In this document: positions 24,621 through 38,920 of the stretch, one piece after another
Layout: the number at the start of each line of letters is the position of its first letter
Position numbering within the stretch: position 1 is the first letter of the stretch
Assembly (NCBI GenBank): GCA_027886175.1
Contig: JAJNNQ010000006.1
Location: 5,518,001 to 5,582,000 of the forward strand
DNA length: 64,000 bases
Origin: Phylloscopus collybita
Taxonomy: Eukaryota; Chordata; Aves; Passeriformes; Phylloscopidae
Reading direction: 5' to 3'
The notes under the pieces: model-generated
Seen by the model: the letters and a program-made list of their open reading frames with translations, nothing else
Told to the model about the DNA's origin: nothing
Database searches by the model: none
Program-made: the position numbers and the translations under genes

Positions 24621-26616
24621 CAGGCTGGGAAGCGAAGAGACAGTAAATGTGATTTATAGAATCATGGGCTGTATAGAAACTCTTTTCAGTCTGACCTGAT
24701 GCGACAGGTTGCAATCTTTGAACCACTCTGGTTTGTCAGGTAGACAGGTTTCTTTCTTTAAATATCCAAAATAACAGATTTGTTTGAGAAGGATTAGGTG
24801 GTGTTCAGAGCTCTATTACTATCTTATCCTTTGTCTCTTTTGTTTCACACAAACCCTTTTTCATGCAGTCTTCTGCTCATACTGAGCTTTGGAAAGAAAA
24901 GGGAAGGAATTCTAGCAGGCAAAACGTAGATATGGAAATTGAAATCTCCACCCTGACCTTCACTTATTTGAACTGAATTCAGTAAAAGCCCTTGCCATAC
25001 TTGGGGTGCAGCTCCTCATGCTGCCTCTTGCGACAGAAAGAGACCTCTGTTCCCATTTCCCTCCCACATGCCAGGGACAGGGCTCTGCATTAGCATCACA
25101 TCTGCTGTACACAGAGCAGTCAAATATTGTGGTTTGATTCCAGAGAAAGATTAGTAATAGTAATGTGGGACACACATCTGGGAGTGATCTGCACCAGCAG
25201 ATCAGCTTGGGTGTCAGAGGATTATTTTGACTACCATATCATGAAGGATGAGGAGGATGAAAGCCATTTTTTCTTAGATGGACAAAAAACCAAGAGGGCA
25301 ATAGAGATTGTTTACTTAATCCATCACTCTGCTGTATGTCAGGTTCAACTCCAATTATTGAAATCCTGGTAGATGATTGACTAAGCAGTTAAAAGATATC
25401 CTGTGTGGGGACTGCACATCCTCTGCAGTGAGAGGTAGGTGTGATGGTAGCAGTGTGTATGGTGAAATCACTGCCCTTCTCCATATGGCTAGGGGTTCTC
25501 TTTTATTGTCTGTCTGAAGCACTGTCAATTCAGTTTGTCTGTGTCTTTTTTCCTAACCATTAAAGGTTTGAAGAACAAAATAGTTCTCTTTGTGATGATT
25601 TTTCCCTACATTATTTTGCATCCCTCCTCATTTTTATTTAGGTGAACAACCCCAAATCTTTCAACCTTTCCTTCAAGATAGGCTTTGCTAGATCTCTGAT
25701 TGTTGTCCTTCCTCTTAAGGTTTGTGCTTGGATTTACTATGGAAATTCAGTCCTGGAAAACTGGACACAGCTTTCCCAGGATATTTTGACAGGACTGGAC
25801 AAAATGAGTTGGTTATTTTAAAGGTGTGCCATGCTGTAGAAGGATCTATAAGCCCCAATAGGGTGATTACCTTTTTTCTGAGGCAGTGTGGTGACTGACT
25901 CAAGTTCACTTGTGCTTGCTTTGGTTCTACAAAACCCTCACCATGTTTTTCATGGTGACTACCATGGTGACTTCATGTAGCTACCTAGAGTGGTTTCTTT
26001 TTTCTTTGTTTGCACAACAGATTACTTCTGCCTACAACAAAATACATTTTTCTAACCAGCTTTGTAACTATTTGGAACTGGTTTTGCACAGTCATATTTT
26101 CCTGCAAGAAAGCTCCAGAGCATGGTGTGAAATGCCACATGGAATCCAGGGTATATGACATTCTAAGGTGATGCTGTAACCCTCTTTTCTGTTAGGCATC
26201 ATGGTTACTTCTTCCTATCCTGATCTCTGATCCCTCCTGAACCCTTAGGGGTTCTCAAGGATGGTCATTGTATGAACTGGAATAAAACTCCCAAGACCCA
26301 ATTGATGTGAAAGGTTTTAACTTCTTCATGCCTAAAATGCTTCCTAGGCTATATTTCCCTGCTAAAAAAAATGTGGCATTGTCCCTTACTCACACCTATG
26401 AAATGGCAGCTGCATGATTGGTTTCCCTTTTCAGCAAAGGTATGCAAGAAAATTGAAGAGCTTTCCTGAAACTGTCTCTTGATTGCTTTCTTTCTCCATT
26501 GAATATTCAGACCAATAACTTTTCTTAATCTTGGTGGTAATGTCAGTATTCTTACAAACCAATTTCTTGCTATCTTCCATGTTCTCTATTAATTGAATAT
26601 CATGTTACACTGCTGC

Positions 26617-26650
26617 CTTTTTTTTTTTCTTTTCTTTTTTTTTTTTTCTT
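26617..26650 (+). repeat. Poly-T / CT-rich run
   Basis: Three T-runs are separated by single or few C. There is no target-site duplication or retroelement body that would make it a processed insertion. Confidence 0.85.
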
Positions 26651-27150
26651 CTGTGTCTTTGAATATTTTCTCTTTTTTGGTCATTTGATACCTGAGTTAT
26701 GTCATGCATTGTAAAACCTCTCTGACTCTCAAATCCAACTTACTCATATTTGTATCTGCTAACATTTTCCTCTACAGATAAGTACCTCTTCCCATGTTTT
26801 GTTTGTCTCATTTTGGTGGGATATTTTCTTAGGAAGTGCCATCTTTAATATTTATTTACTTTGGATCAAAATCACAGATTACTTTACCGTGCAAGCCTCT
26901 TGAGTTCAGTAAAGTCTCCCTCTGGAACCCTAAAGGTTGTTTTGGTATTCTCCCTCTGGTAAGCATTATCCATCTGAATGTATTGCACTGATTCAGTTAC
27001 AGATTTGATCATATATCTACCTTTCCATCATCTCCTGTTCAGGTACTTGCAGTAGAATATAGCAACTGAACTGCTCTGACCAGTTTAGCATCCTCCTCCA
27101 TGTACCCTTTGGCATATCCTGATTTCCCCTCATTTTTAGGTCAGTCTGTT

Positions 27151-27635
27151 TATAGAATCATAGAATGGTTTGGGTTGGAAGGGATCTTTACAGTTCATTC
27201 AATTCCAACACCCCTGCAATGAGCAGGGACACTTTCCACTACCTCAGGTTACTAAGAGCCCCAACCTACCTTACGTTCAACGTTTCTTGGGATGGGTTGT
27301 CTACCACATCTCTGGGAAATCAGTTCCAGTGTTTCATCACCATTTCCATAAAAAACAAAAATTCTTCCTTGTATCTAGTCTGAATCTACCCTAATTCATT
27401 TTCAAATTATTACCCTTTGTCCTGGTGCAACAGGCCCTGCTAAAAGGTTCCTCTCCATTTTATAAGCCACCCTTAAGTGATGAAAGGCTGCAATAGGGCC
27501 TTCTCTTCTCCAGGTTGAACAGATCCAACTCTCAGCCTGTCCTCTCAGGAGAGGTTTTCCTGCCCTGTGCTTGCCTTCGTGGCCCCCTCCAACAGGTCAC
27601 TATACTGAGGATCCCAGGGTTCATGGGATGCCATC
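27151..27635 (-). mobile_element. CR1 LINE 3' fragment, well preserved
   Basis: It opens with 'tatagaatcatagaatggtt' and 'tgggttggaagggatc', the canonical inverted CR1 terminus. It continues through 'gcagggacactttccacta', 'tctctgggaaatcagttcc', 'ttctccaggttgaac' and 'ggccccctccaacaggtc'. It fades out near 27635. Frames 27165-27383 and 27170-27394 lie inside and are not genes. This is one of the better-matching CR1 pieces in the window, so probably among the younger ones. Confidence 0.92.
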
Positions 27636-30195
27636 CTCCGGGATGGGTTTCCCTCTTTTCACTATCCTCTATTAAATACAAACACACTCATTAAGTTACC
27701 TTAGTCCTTACCCAGCTGCTTGTTAAGCAACAGCCCCCAGATGAAAAGCCAGTTCTCCAGTGCCACCCCCAGAAGCCCGTTTCTGCTGTTACCCCAAACA
27801 TGATTCTTGTTAAGAACAATTGGCAGATGTGAGCGTTTCCACCCACACTCCAACTCCCTGTAGTCACTTTTGTTCTACCATGGTCATTCCTGTCAGCATT
27901 ATTAATATCACAGGGATGAGCAGCACAGGAGCACTTGGTGTTAACTTTCACTGGATGCCATGCCTGGCTGACAGATAGATTCCTCTGTTGCCCTTAGGAA
28001 AGAGGCAGAAATCACCACCACTGCTCTCCTGCTTCTTCCTGGAAATGATGATGAATTGCTGAGCCTTTGGAGTGCGCGGCTTTTCCTAAACTGCCAGTGA
28101 GATTGGCGTGGTACCTGCAACATGAGGATTAGTGCCAGCACATGGTGTCAGTAGGAGTCAGGTTCAAAGTAAACAAAGGGAGATGCCGAGGGGGGAGTAA
28201 GAGAGTTGAGCTCCTTGCCAAAGGACACTGTGTACTGGAGATGTTTACATGACTGGAAAAACAGCAGAAAGAGAGATCAGCTGGGTACTAGACATGTTTA
28301 CAGGACTGAATCATTTCCACAGCACATAGCTTCCAACTGCTAGGCATAGGTAAGTCCCTGCACTCCCCTTCAGGGATCAGAGATGGTTTGTTTTTGTTGC
28401 TGTGTTTCTTTACCAGTATTCAATTACCTTTAGAAAATCTCATGGTTTCTTTTGTGAGCTGCTGGCATAAAGGTTTCTCTGCCTTCAGTAACACAGGGAT
28501 CTTTGCTTAGCAATAAAATCTCATTGCTTTTTGTCTCGACACCACATCTGCAGCAGTCTTGGAGGATTGTGCATTTTACTTTTCCCATTACTTAAAAAAC
28601 AAAAACAATAACAAAACAAAACAAACAAAAAACATATCAACACTAGGTTTTTTGCCATCTGACAGCAGCTGTGCCTTTCAGAAGCCCTCTGTGCAAAAGT
28701 AACACGCTTCACCCTTTTGGAACATGACACTAGACAATCCCCCTCTGCCTTCCTGAAACAGTGCAAATCTGCCATAAAGCCAGAGGCTTTCAGTGCGCTG
28801 CTGCACCTCTGATCTACAAAGCATCTTGGAACGCTGTAGCAGGGCATTATCCAGTTCTGCATGTCGATATAATTAGGTGAGATAAAGGTGAAACTGGGAG
28901 GTCAGCATTCTGACATGTCCTTGTTTTTGCAAGCTTAAGTAATTTATCTTATTATGTTCACAGGGCTTTCTGAGATAAAGTCTCTAAAAACACAGATAGC
29001 GAGTCCTTTGCTATGTAACACGTAAGTTGTACCTTCTTTTTGTTTTTATAAAAACCCTGGAGTCATATTATAAACCTGCAAGATGAAGTTCAAGGAGTTA
29101 TTCTTGTCATCAAGAGCCCGAGGTGAAAATAAAGCCTTCCATTGCACATTTTATATTTATTATTTTTTAAGAGAGAACTTTCATAGCTGCAGAATATGAG
29201 ATGGAAAGCAGGTGACTGCATGCAAGTGTAATGCCAAGACATTTGTGGAAGCTGATTATTCCAAATATACCATAGGCTATGAATAGCTGTTGTACCAGTC
29301 AGTGTTGTAAGTCTGATGCAAAGCACAAAAGCACACAGGAAGGAAGAACAAAACAAGACACTTTCTTGCCGGGTGATTGCTACGAATTTATGCTGCTGGG
29401 ATTTTTTGACCTGCAATGTCCACTGCTTTGATGGTGGGTTGGTTTTAAGTGAATAATTGTTTTGCCATTGGCTTAGTGAGTTGGTGGATGGATCAAAAGT
29501 GGGAATTTAATTTCAAGGTCCAGACTGAGCAGAAAATCCACGGGACAATAGGCAACACCACAGGGCTAAGGTCCAGGCTAAAACATACAGTCTGTGGGAT
29601 CACACTCTAGGTATGGTAGCCTCCAGCATACTATCAGCTGAAATGCTGACAGAAGGCCCCAGGGGAAAAGAATTGTCCAGGTACTTGTGTTAGGTTCTGA
29701 AAGGAAAAAAAAAAAATGTGCTAATACCGTTCAAGGAGAGAATTTTCTGCCAAGACTCAATTCACCTTCTTCTTTTGTGAGCATGAGAGACATCTGCTGT
29801 TTCAAGCCTGGCAAGAAAAAAACAAAGCACATGGAGTTCATGACATGATGCTGAGTGGGGGCTCCATCTTCCCTTTATTCTAGATTTAGGTAGCACACTG
29901 GTTTCTCTAATCGTTTGCAAATGTTCAGTTTCATCTGCCCTCACCCGAGCTGGTCCCCTCAGGCTCTCTTTCTAGTCAAAGGAGGGAAGAGGCAAGGCTG
30001 CAGACTGCCTTCTCTCTTCTGGACATATGCAGTTGGAAGAGTTCAAATTGGCCTGTTCTGTGCAGGAATAAAGCCATGATGAGTGATAAAGAAAAGCCGA
30101 GATGAATGATAATCTCAGTTGGGGATTTTTACATCAGCAACATCTGAAGCGAGGCAATATAAAGCCTGCACAAGAGATTGTGTATTGTTCCAGGC

Positions 30196-30226
<31 letters not shown>

Positions 30227-30243
30227 AGAAAAAAAAAAAAAGA
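30196..30243 (+). repeat. Poly-A tract interrupted by single G
   Basis: Runs of about 18, 13 and 13 A are separated by one G each. The tract interrupts a block of otherwise ordinary unique sequence. Frames crossing it are lysine or phenylalanine artefacts. Confidence 0.9.
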
Positions 30244-30249
30244 GCTTTT

Positions 30250-30530
30250 CTTTCACTTTTGTTATTAGCAAGAGCAATTTGTATAAAACGCATTTTGCTC
30301 TCCATTATAGCCCGATTGTGCACAGGGACCCCAGGCTTCAGTGGCAATGCTCCCCTGCAGGCCTCAGCCTGATGCTGCTAACAATAAACATCTTCTTTTG
30401 TTCATGACATCTCCCAGGGAAGCATGGAAAGGTGTCATATCACAGACTTCTGGGCCCCATTTTTATATAATTAACTGGTTTGCCACCTAAAATGCTGTAA
30501 TTAAGCTTTCATGTGTAAAGCAGGAACATA
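30250..30530. promoter_or_regulatory. Candidate conserved non-coding element
   Basis: This unique block ends in 'atttttatataattaactgg' and 'gctgtaattaagctttc', two TAAT-type cores 30 bases apart, with 'aacaataaacatc' upstream. No repeat is recognised. The call is by composition only. Confidence 0.18.
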
Positions 30531-31739
30531 TGCTACTGTCAAAAGAATGTGAATGAGACAAGTCAGGCATTTCATGTTAATTTAACTTTACCACGATTAA
30601 CGCTCTTCCACTTGTTAGTGGTGCCCAAAGGCAGAAACTACTGGTGGTGGCTGTTGCACACAAACCTGGCAGGGCTCTCAGTGAGGTGCACTGTGCTGAG
30701 CAGTGACAACCTGACCTACCTTAAAGGTAAGAGTTGTTTCTGTCCAGCGTGACTGATCTCAGTGATCCAGGGAAGTTTTCTCTTACTGGTCAGTAACGCA
30801 TGCCTGAGTTAGTTGTGGATGGAGAGGAGAAGTGTGCATCAGACTTTGTTTTTATAAGAATACTAGATTGTGGATTTCCAGTTCACAAAGCCTCTGAGTA
30901 TAACAGTGCCCTACAAGGAGTCATAGCATGGGCTGAGGCATTGGCCCACTGTCCCCCATGTTATACAATTGTTAATCTGTCCCTGAAACAAGTGTGACCT
31001 ATGCCAATATGCCCACGCACAGTTTGTGGGGTGACACAACAGACAACACAGAGACCTTGTGTCCTGGGACATGGCCTCCAAAATTGCTTCCCCATTGCTT
31101 TGTTCCCCAATTGGCTCAGCCACTGACTGGAATGCTGCCCTGTAGACCATGTGTTTTCTGTTGAGTGGTCTTTATGATTGTGGCTCATTTAAGGAAAATT
31201 AGAATTGTACACTACCCTGAGTCCTGCATGACATAAGAAATCTGATTACAGAATCATTTTTGCTGGTTAAAATTTCAGGCAGTAATTCAACTCTCCTATC
31301 CAGCATGATATTTATTGGGCTGGCAACAAGAAAATTATAATTATACTAAAAAACTGTGCAGATTGGAGCTGGAAGCAATGAGACAATAAAGCCCCACAGT
31401 ATCAGCTGTATAGCTGCCTCCAGGCTAGAGCTGCACTTTGAGTCATCCTGTTTAGGAGCTGTCTCCAGCACTCACTGAAGTCAACAGGAGCCTTTGATTT
31501 CTTCTCAGTAGGTGCTGGATCAGACTGTTACAGTCTCCTTTTAAAGTCTAAGAACAAGGGGGCAAAAGGCAAGCTTAGTGAGCCACACTGAACCGATGAA
31601 ATAATATCACTTTAAGAAGAAACATTCTCCTTGGAGGAGCATAAAATTTGCAGGAGGATGAGAGTTCAGGGCACTGCAATTACTACATAATAGTAAAATT
31701 TCATCAGCAAGCAAGGACAAAGCTGAATTTCTGGAATAA

Positions 31740-31990
31740 TGCTTGTTGTGCAGCATGGGAGAGGTTTATAAAAAACAAAATCCATGGCTGGAAAATAAGC
31801 AGCATTTAGAACTAAAAACCACAGCAATTAACAGTGCAGTTTGCATGCAAGCACCTTGAAGTTAAAAATGTATCATATACTCATCTAAAACTTTATGGTG
31901 CTTTTAGATGTATCTGCTGTATATATGGTGGAACATGCCAATCATTTGGCAAAAAATTGCCCAAAAGTTCAGTGAATGAATTAGTTAGTT
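31740..31990. promoter_or_regulatory. Candidate conserved non-coding element
   Basis: This unique block contains 'gtttataaaaaac', 'agcaattaacagtgc', an octamer-like 'gtttgcatgcaag' and 'gccaatcatttggc', the last a near-palindromic site. No open frame explains it. Confidence 0.18.
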
Positions 31991-34900
31991 AGAGCATTAT
32001 CCATTTCCTTCTGAAGGCCACTCACACAGGGGTCAAGTTGTTCTGCCAGGAAAATGTCCTAGGGGGAATATTTTATTTTGCCTTTGTCAGCACATTGGAG
32101 AGGATTTCACTCAAGTCACCTTTGTATATTTTATTCATTAGGGCGTGATCCTGAAAGGCTACAGTCACCCTTTGATCAGAGTAATTTCATGCAGTCTGAA
32201 GATGATGAGTACTTGTGAGGACATGCTGGGGACCTCACAGGATTAGGTTTTGGGTATCTGTGTTCATATATCGGACTTCTGAGTTGAAAATGGGGCAGGT
32301 TAATAATTTGAGACAAGGTGCTGAAACTGTGCTAATCAAAGCTCCGGTGCAAAAGGTCCAGGAAGAACACCAAGTCTTCTTGGTTTTATCTAATTAAAAG
32401 CAATTCTAACTTTAATATAGGTTTGTGTATTTAGTATTAAAGATATTGGAGATGGAAATGGAAGAAATGATCCTGCACAGCCTCTCTCATGAAGGACTTA
32501 ATTTGTTCTTGCCTGCTCATTTTGATGCTCTACCTAGGTGCTATTGAATTTTAACTGTTTATTAGATAATGGAAAGATTTACTGTAGCACAGTCCGTCTG
32601 AGAAAAACAAAAACATCTAATCTCTCCTTGGGGATTTGATAATCAAAGAATAGAAAATTGTATTCTGGAGCCAAAGTTAATGCGAGCTCATTCTCTTCCT
32701 TCAGAACAAGAGTGCCCCATGTTCCCTGCAGAGGGGACAGGGAGAAATCTGGCTCTTCCTAACTGTCATACAGAAGCTTGAACAATTAATCTGTGGTGTG
32801 GGGTTGCAGGCTGGAATCCACTACATCCCAAGTGAAAAAAATTCTTTTACTGCTATGGGTGCTATTCCTTCTGATTCTCTACAATGTCAGTGGATTCCAG
32901 GATAGAGAGGAAGACAGGGGACTGGTTATCTTGTCATGATGCTGCAGCACAAAAAGGCAAGGTGCCACCAGCCTCATGGCAGAATTGTATTTTTTTCTGT
33001 CCAAGCATTTTAATGCAGTGCCCAGGTACCTTGCAGATAAATTCATCCTAACCAATTCCCCTTCTAAAGGGGCGGAAATGTCTCACCCCATTTTTTGTTT
33101 CAAACCACTTTTTGTGGTTCCTCTACCTCAGTGGTTGTCTTTCAGGAGCAGTGCTGATGGGTTGGGCTCCAAATTCATTCCTGAAGACATAGTGAGTAAA
33201 ATTGATGGGTCTTGCATTCCACAATGAAGGTGACTTGTTTGGCTGGACTGCTCTGCTTTTCTATCCATTAGTAGAAAGTACCCTTCGTTAGTAAGGAATT
33301 TGATCAATAGACTGCATAATTGCCGTTTCTGTCTTAGTTAATGGAAAGAGTCGTGTTCAACTCCATGTTTTCAACTATGGGCAACAACCCTCACATTAAA
33401 ATGCAACAAATTAAACAAAGCTTTTACAAAAGCCTCTTTTTTAACTAACAGTTATAGACTGTGAAGTTTAAAATGGCTTGCTTTGGACCGAAAATTTCAA
33501 TTAAGGGCAGAACTATATATAAGAAGCTCCTTCTGTGCAGCTTGCATGGTCATCAGACTTGGAGAGTGGATGTAATAGCTGTCTTTAGGAGGCATAAGGA
33601 ATATGTGCACATTCTGGTGCTGTTTAGACACCTGAATAATTTAGAAGACTGTCTTTTTTATTGTACTTAATGTGACGCTCTAGAACCATGGGGTTTTTTA
33701 CAGTGATCCCATGATTTGCTGGCCATGGTTCCTATGCCTTTCCACAGTCTGAAACACTGGGAGGGCAGAGTGGCATCTGCGCTGCCTTCACCGTGCCAGC
33801 CAGGGCAGCTGCCAAGAGCAGCATTGTCTGGCACAGCCATAGGGAAGGTATGGCAACCATGTGGGCTCCTCTCTCTCCTCATGTTCTTCTTTTAGCTACC
33901 AAAGTGAAGAGGAGCAGGGCTGGTGCATGGATTTTAGATGAAAATATTCTCAGGTTTTATGGTAGCTCATATTTATCTCTGCCAGACTTTTCCTTCCTTT
34001 GATTCATTTGAGGGCTTCAAGAACTAGCAGCCCAACAGCATTGCTTATTCTGAGGATATTCTGATATATGTCTTCGAAAAGACAAGACACCTGTGGCCAT
34101 ACCAACTCTGGATCACCCCCCATCATTTCCTTCATGACCTTTACAGATGTCAGATGAGACTGGGGTTTTTTCCCCCCCTAGCTCCTTCATTCTGCAGCGG
34201 ATGCAATTTCAGGTCCCAAAAGTGAAATCAGGCAGCACATTAATCAACTCTGCTTCCCAGTCTGTGTACTTCTGTCTTTCCATAGTTTATTTTTTCTGGC
34301 TAATGTAACACAGATTTAAAAATAGGGGTATATTATCCTCCCAAAATACATAAAATTCTGGTATCAGCAGTGGAATAAGCTCATTTAGATGAAAGGAACC
34401 ATTTTCTTTCTGTGGAATGAAATACCTTATCTGCCTGTTTGGGTTACATTTCAAGTCTTATGCCTCCTACAGCATATAGGGCTGATGTTGCATGCAAGTC
34501 ATATGCTTAGTGTCCTTTTGGTATGCTGCTAGAAAACATTTCCCTTAACAATTCTTCAGTGTATGCCACTGCACAGATCACAAAAAGAAAAAAGCTGCAT
34601 TATGGAAGAAGAAGCACAGAGGAGTTTCAATGTACCCAGCTAACGTATGAAACTTAATGGCTATCTCTGCAGCTGGGAGGGAGAGAAAAACAGTGTCTGA
34701 ACACCTCTTGTTTATTTTTCACTGCTGTCAGTGACCAGAATGCTTTATCAAACGTGTTTTTACAGTGAGATATAGATTTGTTCTAAGTACTATACTCCAA
34801 ATAAAACACACAATAGTGCAACAGAGAAAGTGTATTTGAAAAGGAAGAAAATGTGCTTGCTTCATGTGTTAAAAAAATGTAAACCAAGTTCATTAGTTGG

Positions 34901-36872
34901 TGCCATAGTTAATTTAATAGCAGATGGTAATTTTAGAATTTCTTAGACATAGGAATCTTGGCATAAAATTAGATTGAAAAATTGATAAAATTTGTGTAAT
35001 TCTTTTTATTTCATAAATAAACTAGACAAACAGTTCCTCAGACTCAAGAAAAGTTTCTTCTTATTTTTCTGCTGCAGTTCAGTTGTGTAAAACCCATACA
35101 GCACATTAAAAAAAAAATTTAGAAAATGGTGTAGTAATGCTTTATTTCGTTCTGGACAAAGCAATGTTGTCATGTAATTGCTTTTTTGCTGAGCTCTTTC
35201 ACTTGACCCTGCTTGCTTATTATAATGTTTTAGGTGCCATAGCTTGGGGTTTATTGACCCTTGTTTGTTGCCCATTTGTTTTATAGTTACTGAATATTGT
35301 AAGGCTTGGAAAGTAGTGTAAAAATTATAATTTGATCCTGCTCATTAGAAATGGATGTGGGAAAAGTGTTAGCAGTAAATGTCGTCTTTCTCAGCTTTTA
35401 TTATAATAGCCTGAAGGGCTGCAACACCTCCAGGTGGTCAGCATTAACTCATGCAGTTTTTGAGTGTGTGACTTTGGAAGGGCCAGGCTGAGGAATGGTT
35501 GTATGAGGGAAAACAAGGAAAACTCTGAGTTGGAGAAAAACTGTTTGTAACAACTGCATCTGAGACCTTTTTTCCTACATGTGGACCTTTCAGTCTCCTA
35601 AGCAGTAACTGGGAACTAAAAATAAGTATTCTGAGGTTGCTGGTCTGTGCTTCTTTAACAAAGTGTCTGATCTAGAGCAGTATCACATCTCATGGCAGCC
35701 ACCAGGTGCTGCCATTGTTGGATTTTTTTCTAACAAAGGCACTTCCTCCACTTCTCCTTCTGGGCTAACACATGTTGGGGTTATTACCACAGCCTGTGAG
35801 TCAGGTGTCAAGCTTGGCTGTGTGCAGCTTGAAGAGACTGCTCCAAACATTCCTGCCTTGCTGTGGTCAAAACATCAGAATATTTCATACGAATTTAGAC
35901 CACCACCACAGTGTCTACAGGAAGTAAAAATTGATGTAGTAATCAAAATTCTTTTACTGAATGAAATGAAAAGTCATCCAAAATGCATGTGAAGAATCAA
36001 AAAGATGTGTTAGACCTTTACAGCTGTACTGGCAAGAAAAGTCATGGATGTTTGTGCCTTCTGTCTGCTGCTCAGGTAGGGAAGGAGCCTTGCAAGATTA
36101 CTTTAAATGGTTTTATCTGAACAGTCGTATTTGACTAAATCAGGAAGCTCTTTTTAAAAGGACTTAATTTTCAGGTGTGAATTATAGAGAGGATGTGGCA
36201 GAGCATGCAAAACTTTTGTCCATATCTGACAGAAGTAGGTTCATGGCTCAATCCCTTAGTTGTAGGAGTAGACCTGATACCTACTAAAAATGACTAGCAC
36301 ATACCAAAAGAAAGTCTGCCCTAAGTATTCTGAGATTGAATGAACTTTAAATTTTAAAATGAATAAATTAATTATTCTTTAAATTTAATTAAAGCAATTT
36401 ACTCTATATAATTTACAAACTGAGTTTTATACTTTAATCAAATCATAAAATCATAGAAATAAATACAGCTGTAATACTTTCAAAGTTATTTTTTCCCTGA
36501 ACTCATTAGGCAATATGAAAAATAGCATTTTTCATATCAAAAACATCCTGTGTATGAGTTTGTGTCTAATAGAAATTAAAGAAAGGTAAAATGTAGAAAG
36601 AAAACTTACTGTGTACTTCCAGTGGACCATGTATTTTAACTCTGAGTAGATTAAGTTATGATGGTATGAAGAAGCACAAAAGGAGGAAAAAAACCTAGAT
36701 ACTGTATTTACATGGATTCTAAGAAGTTTCACATCTTTTTATTTGCCTTGTTACAGAAAAAAAAACCTCTGCAAATTAACCTGATGGCTTCTTGAAAGGA
36801 TTAATTCAGAAACACAATACCTTAGAAGGAATAAAAACCCTGGAATACATTTCTAAAAGTTTCCCATACTGT

Positions 36873-36897
36873 AAAAAAAAAAAAAAAAAAAAAAAAA
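36873..36897 (+). repeat. Poly-A run of 25
   Basis: Uninterrupted homopolymer. No retroelement body is recognised upstream. Confidence 0.9.
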
Positions 36898-38894
36898 GTA
36901 GCTTAAATTCTATAATTTAAAGATAAATATTTATTTTAAAATCAGGAGATGCTTGGCTTCTAGCAGCATTTTGTTCATTGCAAAATTCAGTTTTGTAACT
37001 TTTCTTTGCTTGATCAGCTACGCAGGAGTGTCCTGAACTGTCAGTTTTCTGAGGCAGAGTATCACCCACTAATTCAAATTAACAAGTTTACAGTGTTCAT
37101 GAAAATAATATGCACTTCCACCTACACTTGGTAGGTCATTCTCCTAATATTTAAGAGATGGCTTTCTACCTTTAGCCCTTTTATATTAGCACATACCTAG
37201 CAACTGAAGAGATCCAGTGAACTACTAACTTTTATTCCCCCTGAACAGGCATTTTCTTTGTGTTTGAAATGTCATTTTATGTAGTCAGTTATATTGGACT
37301 TTTTAGATAGTAATTTTTATTGCACCCTGTAAAAAGGGGTAGTAAGTCTTAATACTGGTGGGTGCAGAAGACCTTAGTGGAACAACTATCAGTCGCTGTA
37401 TTTTGAATTATACATTCAAGATGTATTTCAAGTTACTGAAGATGTCTCTGTATGACAGCTGTGCCCATTGTTTGCAAGGGGAGCTGAAGAAATGTCTGTC
37501 TGACAGGCCTGCTCTGAATCCTTCCCTGACTTGTGTTTATACCTATCTTTTCAGCAAAGGCGGGAAATGTAATTAGTGTATAATGACAGATACAACAGTC
37601 CCAGAAACAGGAGATTGATTCCCTTGATGGCTGAAAACCCCACTATGCTGTGTGTATAATCAGGCCCAGTTTTCGAGTTCTAATTAACTTTATTAATGTT
37701 TAGTGCAGGAAGTACAAAGGCAACTTAAACAAGGATATAAAAAGCACTGGAGCATAGAAACACTGGTTTCATGTAACTGACTCTTATTGAAAGACATATT
37801 TTTCAGCATTTTGTAAAGAAAAATAAAGTAATTTAGAAGAAAGATATTAGATTCTTAATACACTCTTATAATAAGGAAGCTTTAAACAACAGAGCAAAGA
37901 GACTAACAATAGCCCCCTACTTGGTAACATTGGTAGCAACTCTTTCTGATGTGCAATTAATAAATATGATAGCGAACAAGCAACACTGTACAGTGACAGT
38001 GGGATAAAAGAGATGCAAGACTCCTGTTGTGCCAACAAGACTTTATGGGCTACTGGAAAATGAGTTTCTGAAAAACCAATTGAAAAAATCTTCTCCATTA
38101 CATGTTCCTTTTATAGAAACATATTAATTCCCATGTGAAAAGATAGAATATTACACTGGTAAATAACTGTGAAAGCATTTTCCCCCACTAAAGACACAAT
38201 TGCAAAACCTTGCAATCAAAGCAACTGTATATATAATCTTGATATAATAATCATAATAACCTTAAAAGAAGTGATATATTAATTAGGTATAAAGTACATT
38301 ATTTGCATAGATTTTTTGTTTACCACCCATGGATTGCCATTTGGTAAATACATCTATAATTCAGCAAGCTTTGGCGCTCTTTGATGAGCTCAAACTGGAA
38401 TGTGGCTTATACTGTATATTACTGTAATTGTAAAAGACACTATGATGATACATTTTTGGTGCTTTAGCCTCCTAAATATAGAAATTACAGTAGAAAATAT
38501 AAGAATACCTTTTCTGTTATTTATTGACCCTATTCCCAGGCATGATGATTTAACAATACTTAAAAGATATTCCTATTTTCAGAAGCACTTAAAACAGATG
38601 GTTAGCAGCCTGTCCACTAAAAGGATTGTGCTTTGGAACAATTTAGTATTTATTTTCTTCTGATACTTTTCATATGCTTATTAAGTTAAAACATAATAAT
38701 AATATTTTTATTATTATAATAAAAAATCATCTTGCAGTTATGCAAAATTATAGTATTGTTTTGTACGGTCTTGCAAGCAAAGTTTAGAAGCAGATCATTC
38801 ATCCACAGAGAAGTTAGGAATTCAGAAGCACGTAATGTCAAAACCAGAAAATTACTTTTTCTTTAAAGATGTAGTGTGGGCTATTGTTTTTAAC

Positions 38895-38900
38895 TTTATT
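38895..38900 (-). promoter_or_regulatory. Polyadenylation signal AATAAA downstream of candidate terminal exon
   Basis: On the minus strand it lies 21 bases past the stop codon at 38921-38923. A second AATAAA is at 38707-38712. In AT-rich DNA such hexamers are frequent, so either could be incidental. Confidence 0.35.
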
Positions 38901-38920
38901 TAATCTGTTATATGATTATT

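Larger units (their letters stand above)
19683..27150. other. Gene-free unique stretch
   Basis: No gene is supported over 7.4 kb. Frames on both strands at 21445-21856 mirror each other and are probably chance. A poly-T/CT run lies at 26617-26650. The block 24030-24620 looks conserved and is listed separately. Confidence 0.45.
27636..38640. other. Long gene-free unique stretch
   Basis: No gene or recognisable transposon is supported over 11 kb. It contains A-rich runs (28588-28630, 30196-30243, 36873-36897), a small duplicated motif at 28.2 kb, and unique blocks near 30.25-30.53 and 31.74-31.99 kb that look conserved. Frame 35663-35992 (109 codons) has no splice support that I trust. Confidence 0.4.

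Noticed and set aside
33667..34002. Overlapping frames on both strands in a GC-richer patch
   Set aside because: Open only because of local composition; no splice context and no recognised peptide.
36437..36462. CR1-tail-like 'atcataaaatcatagaaat'
   Set aside because: No adjoining CR1 body; could be chance in AT-rich DNA.
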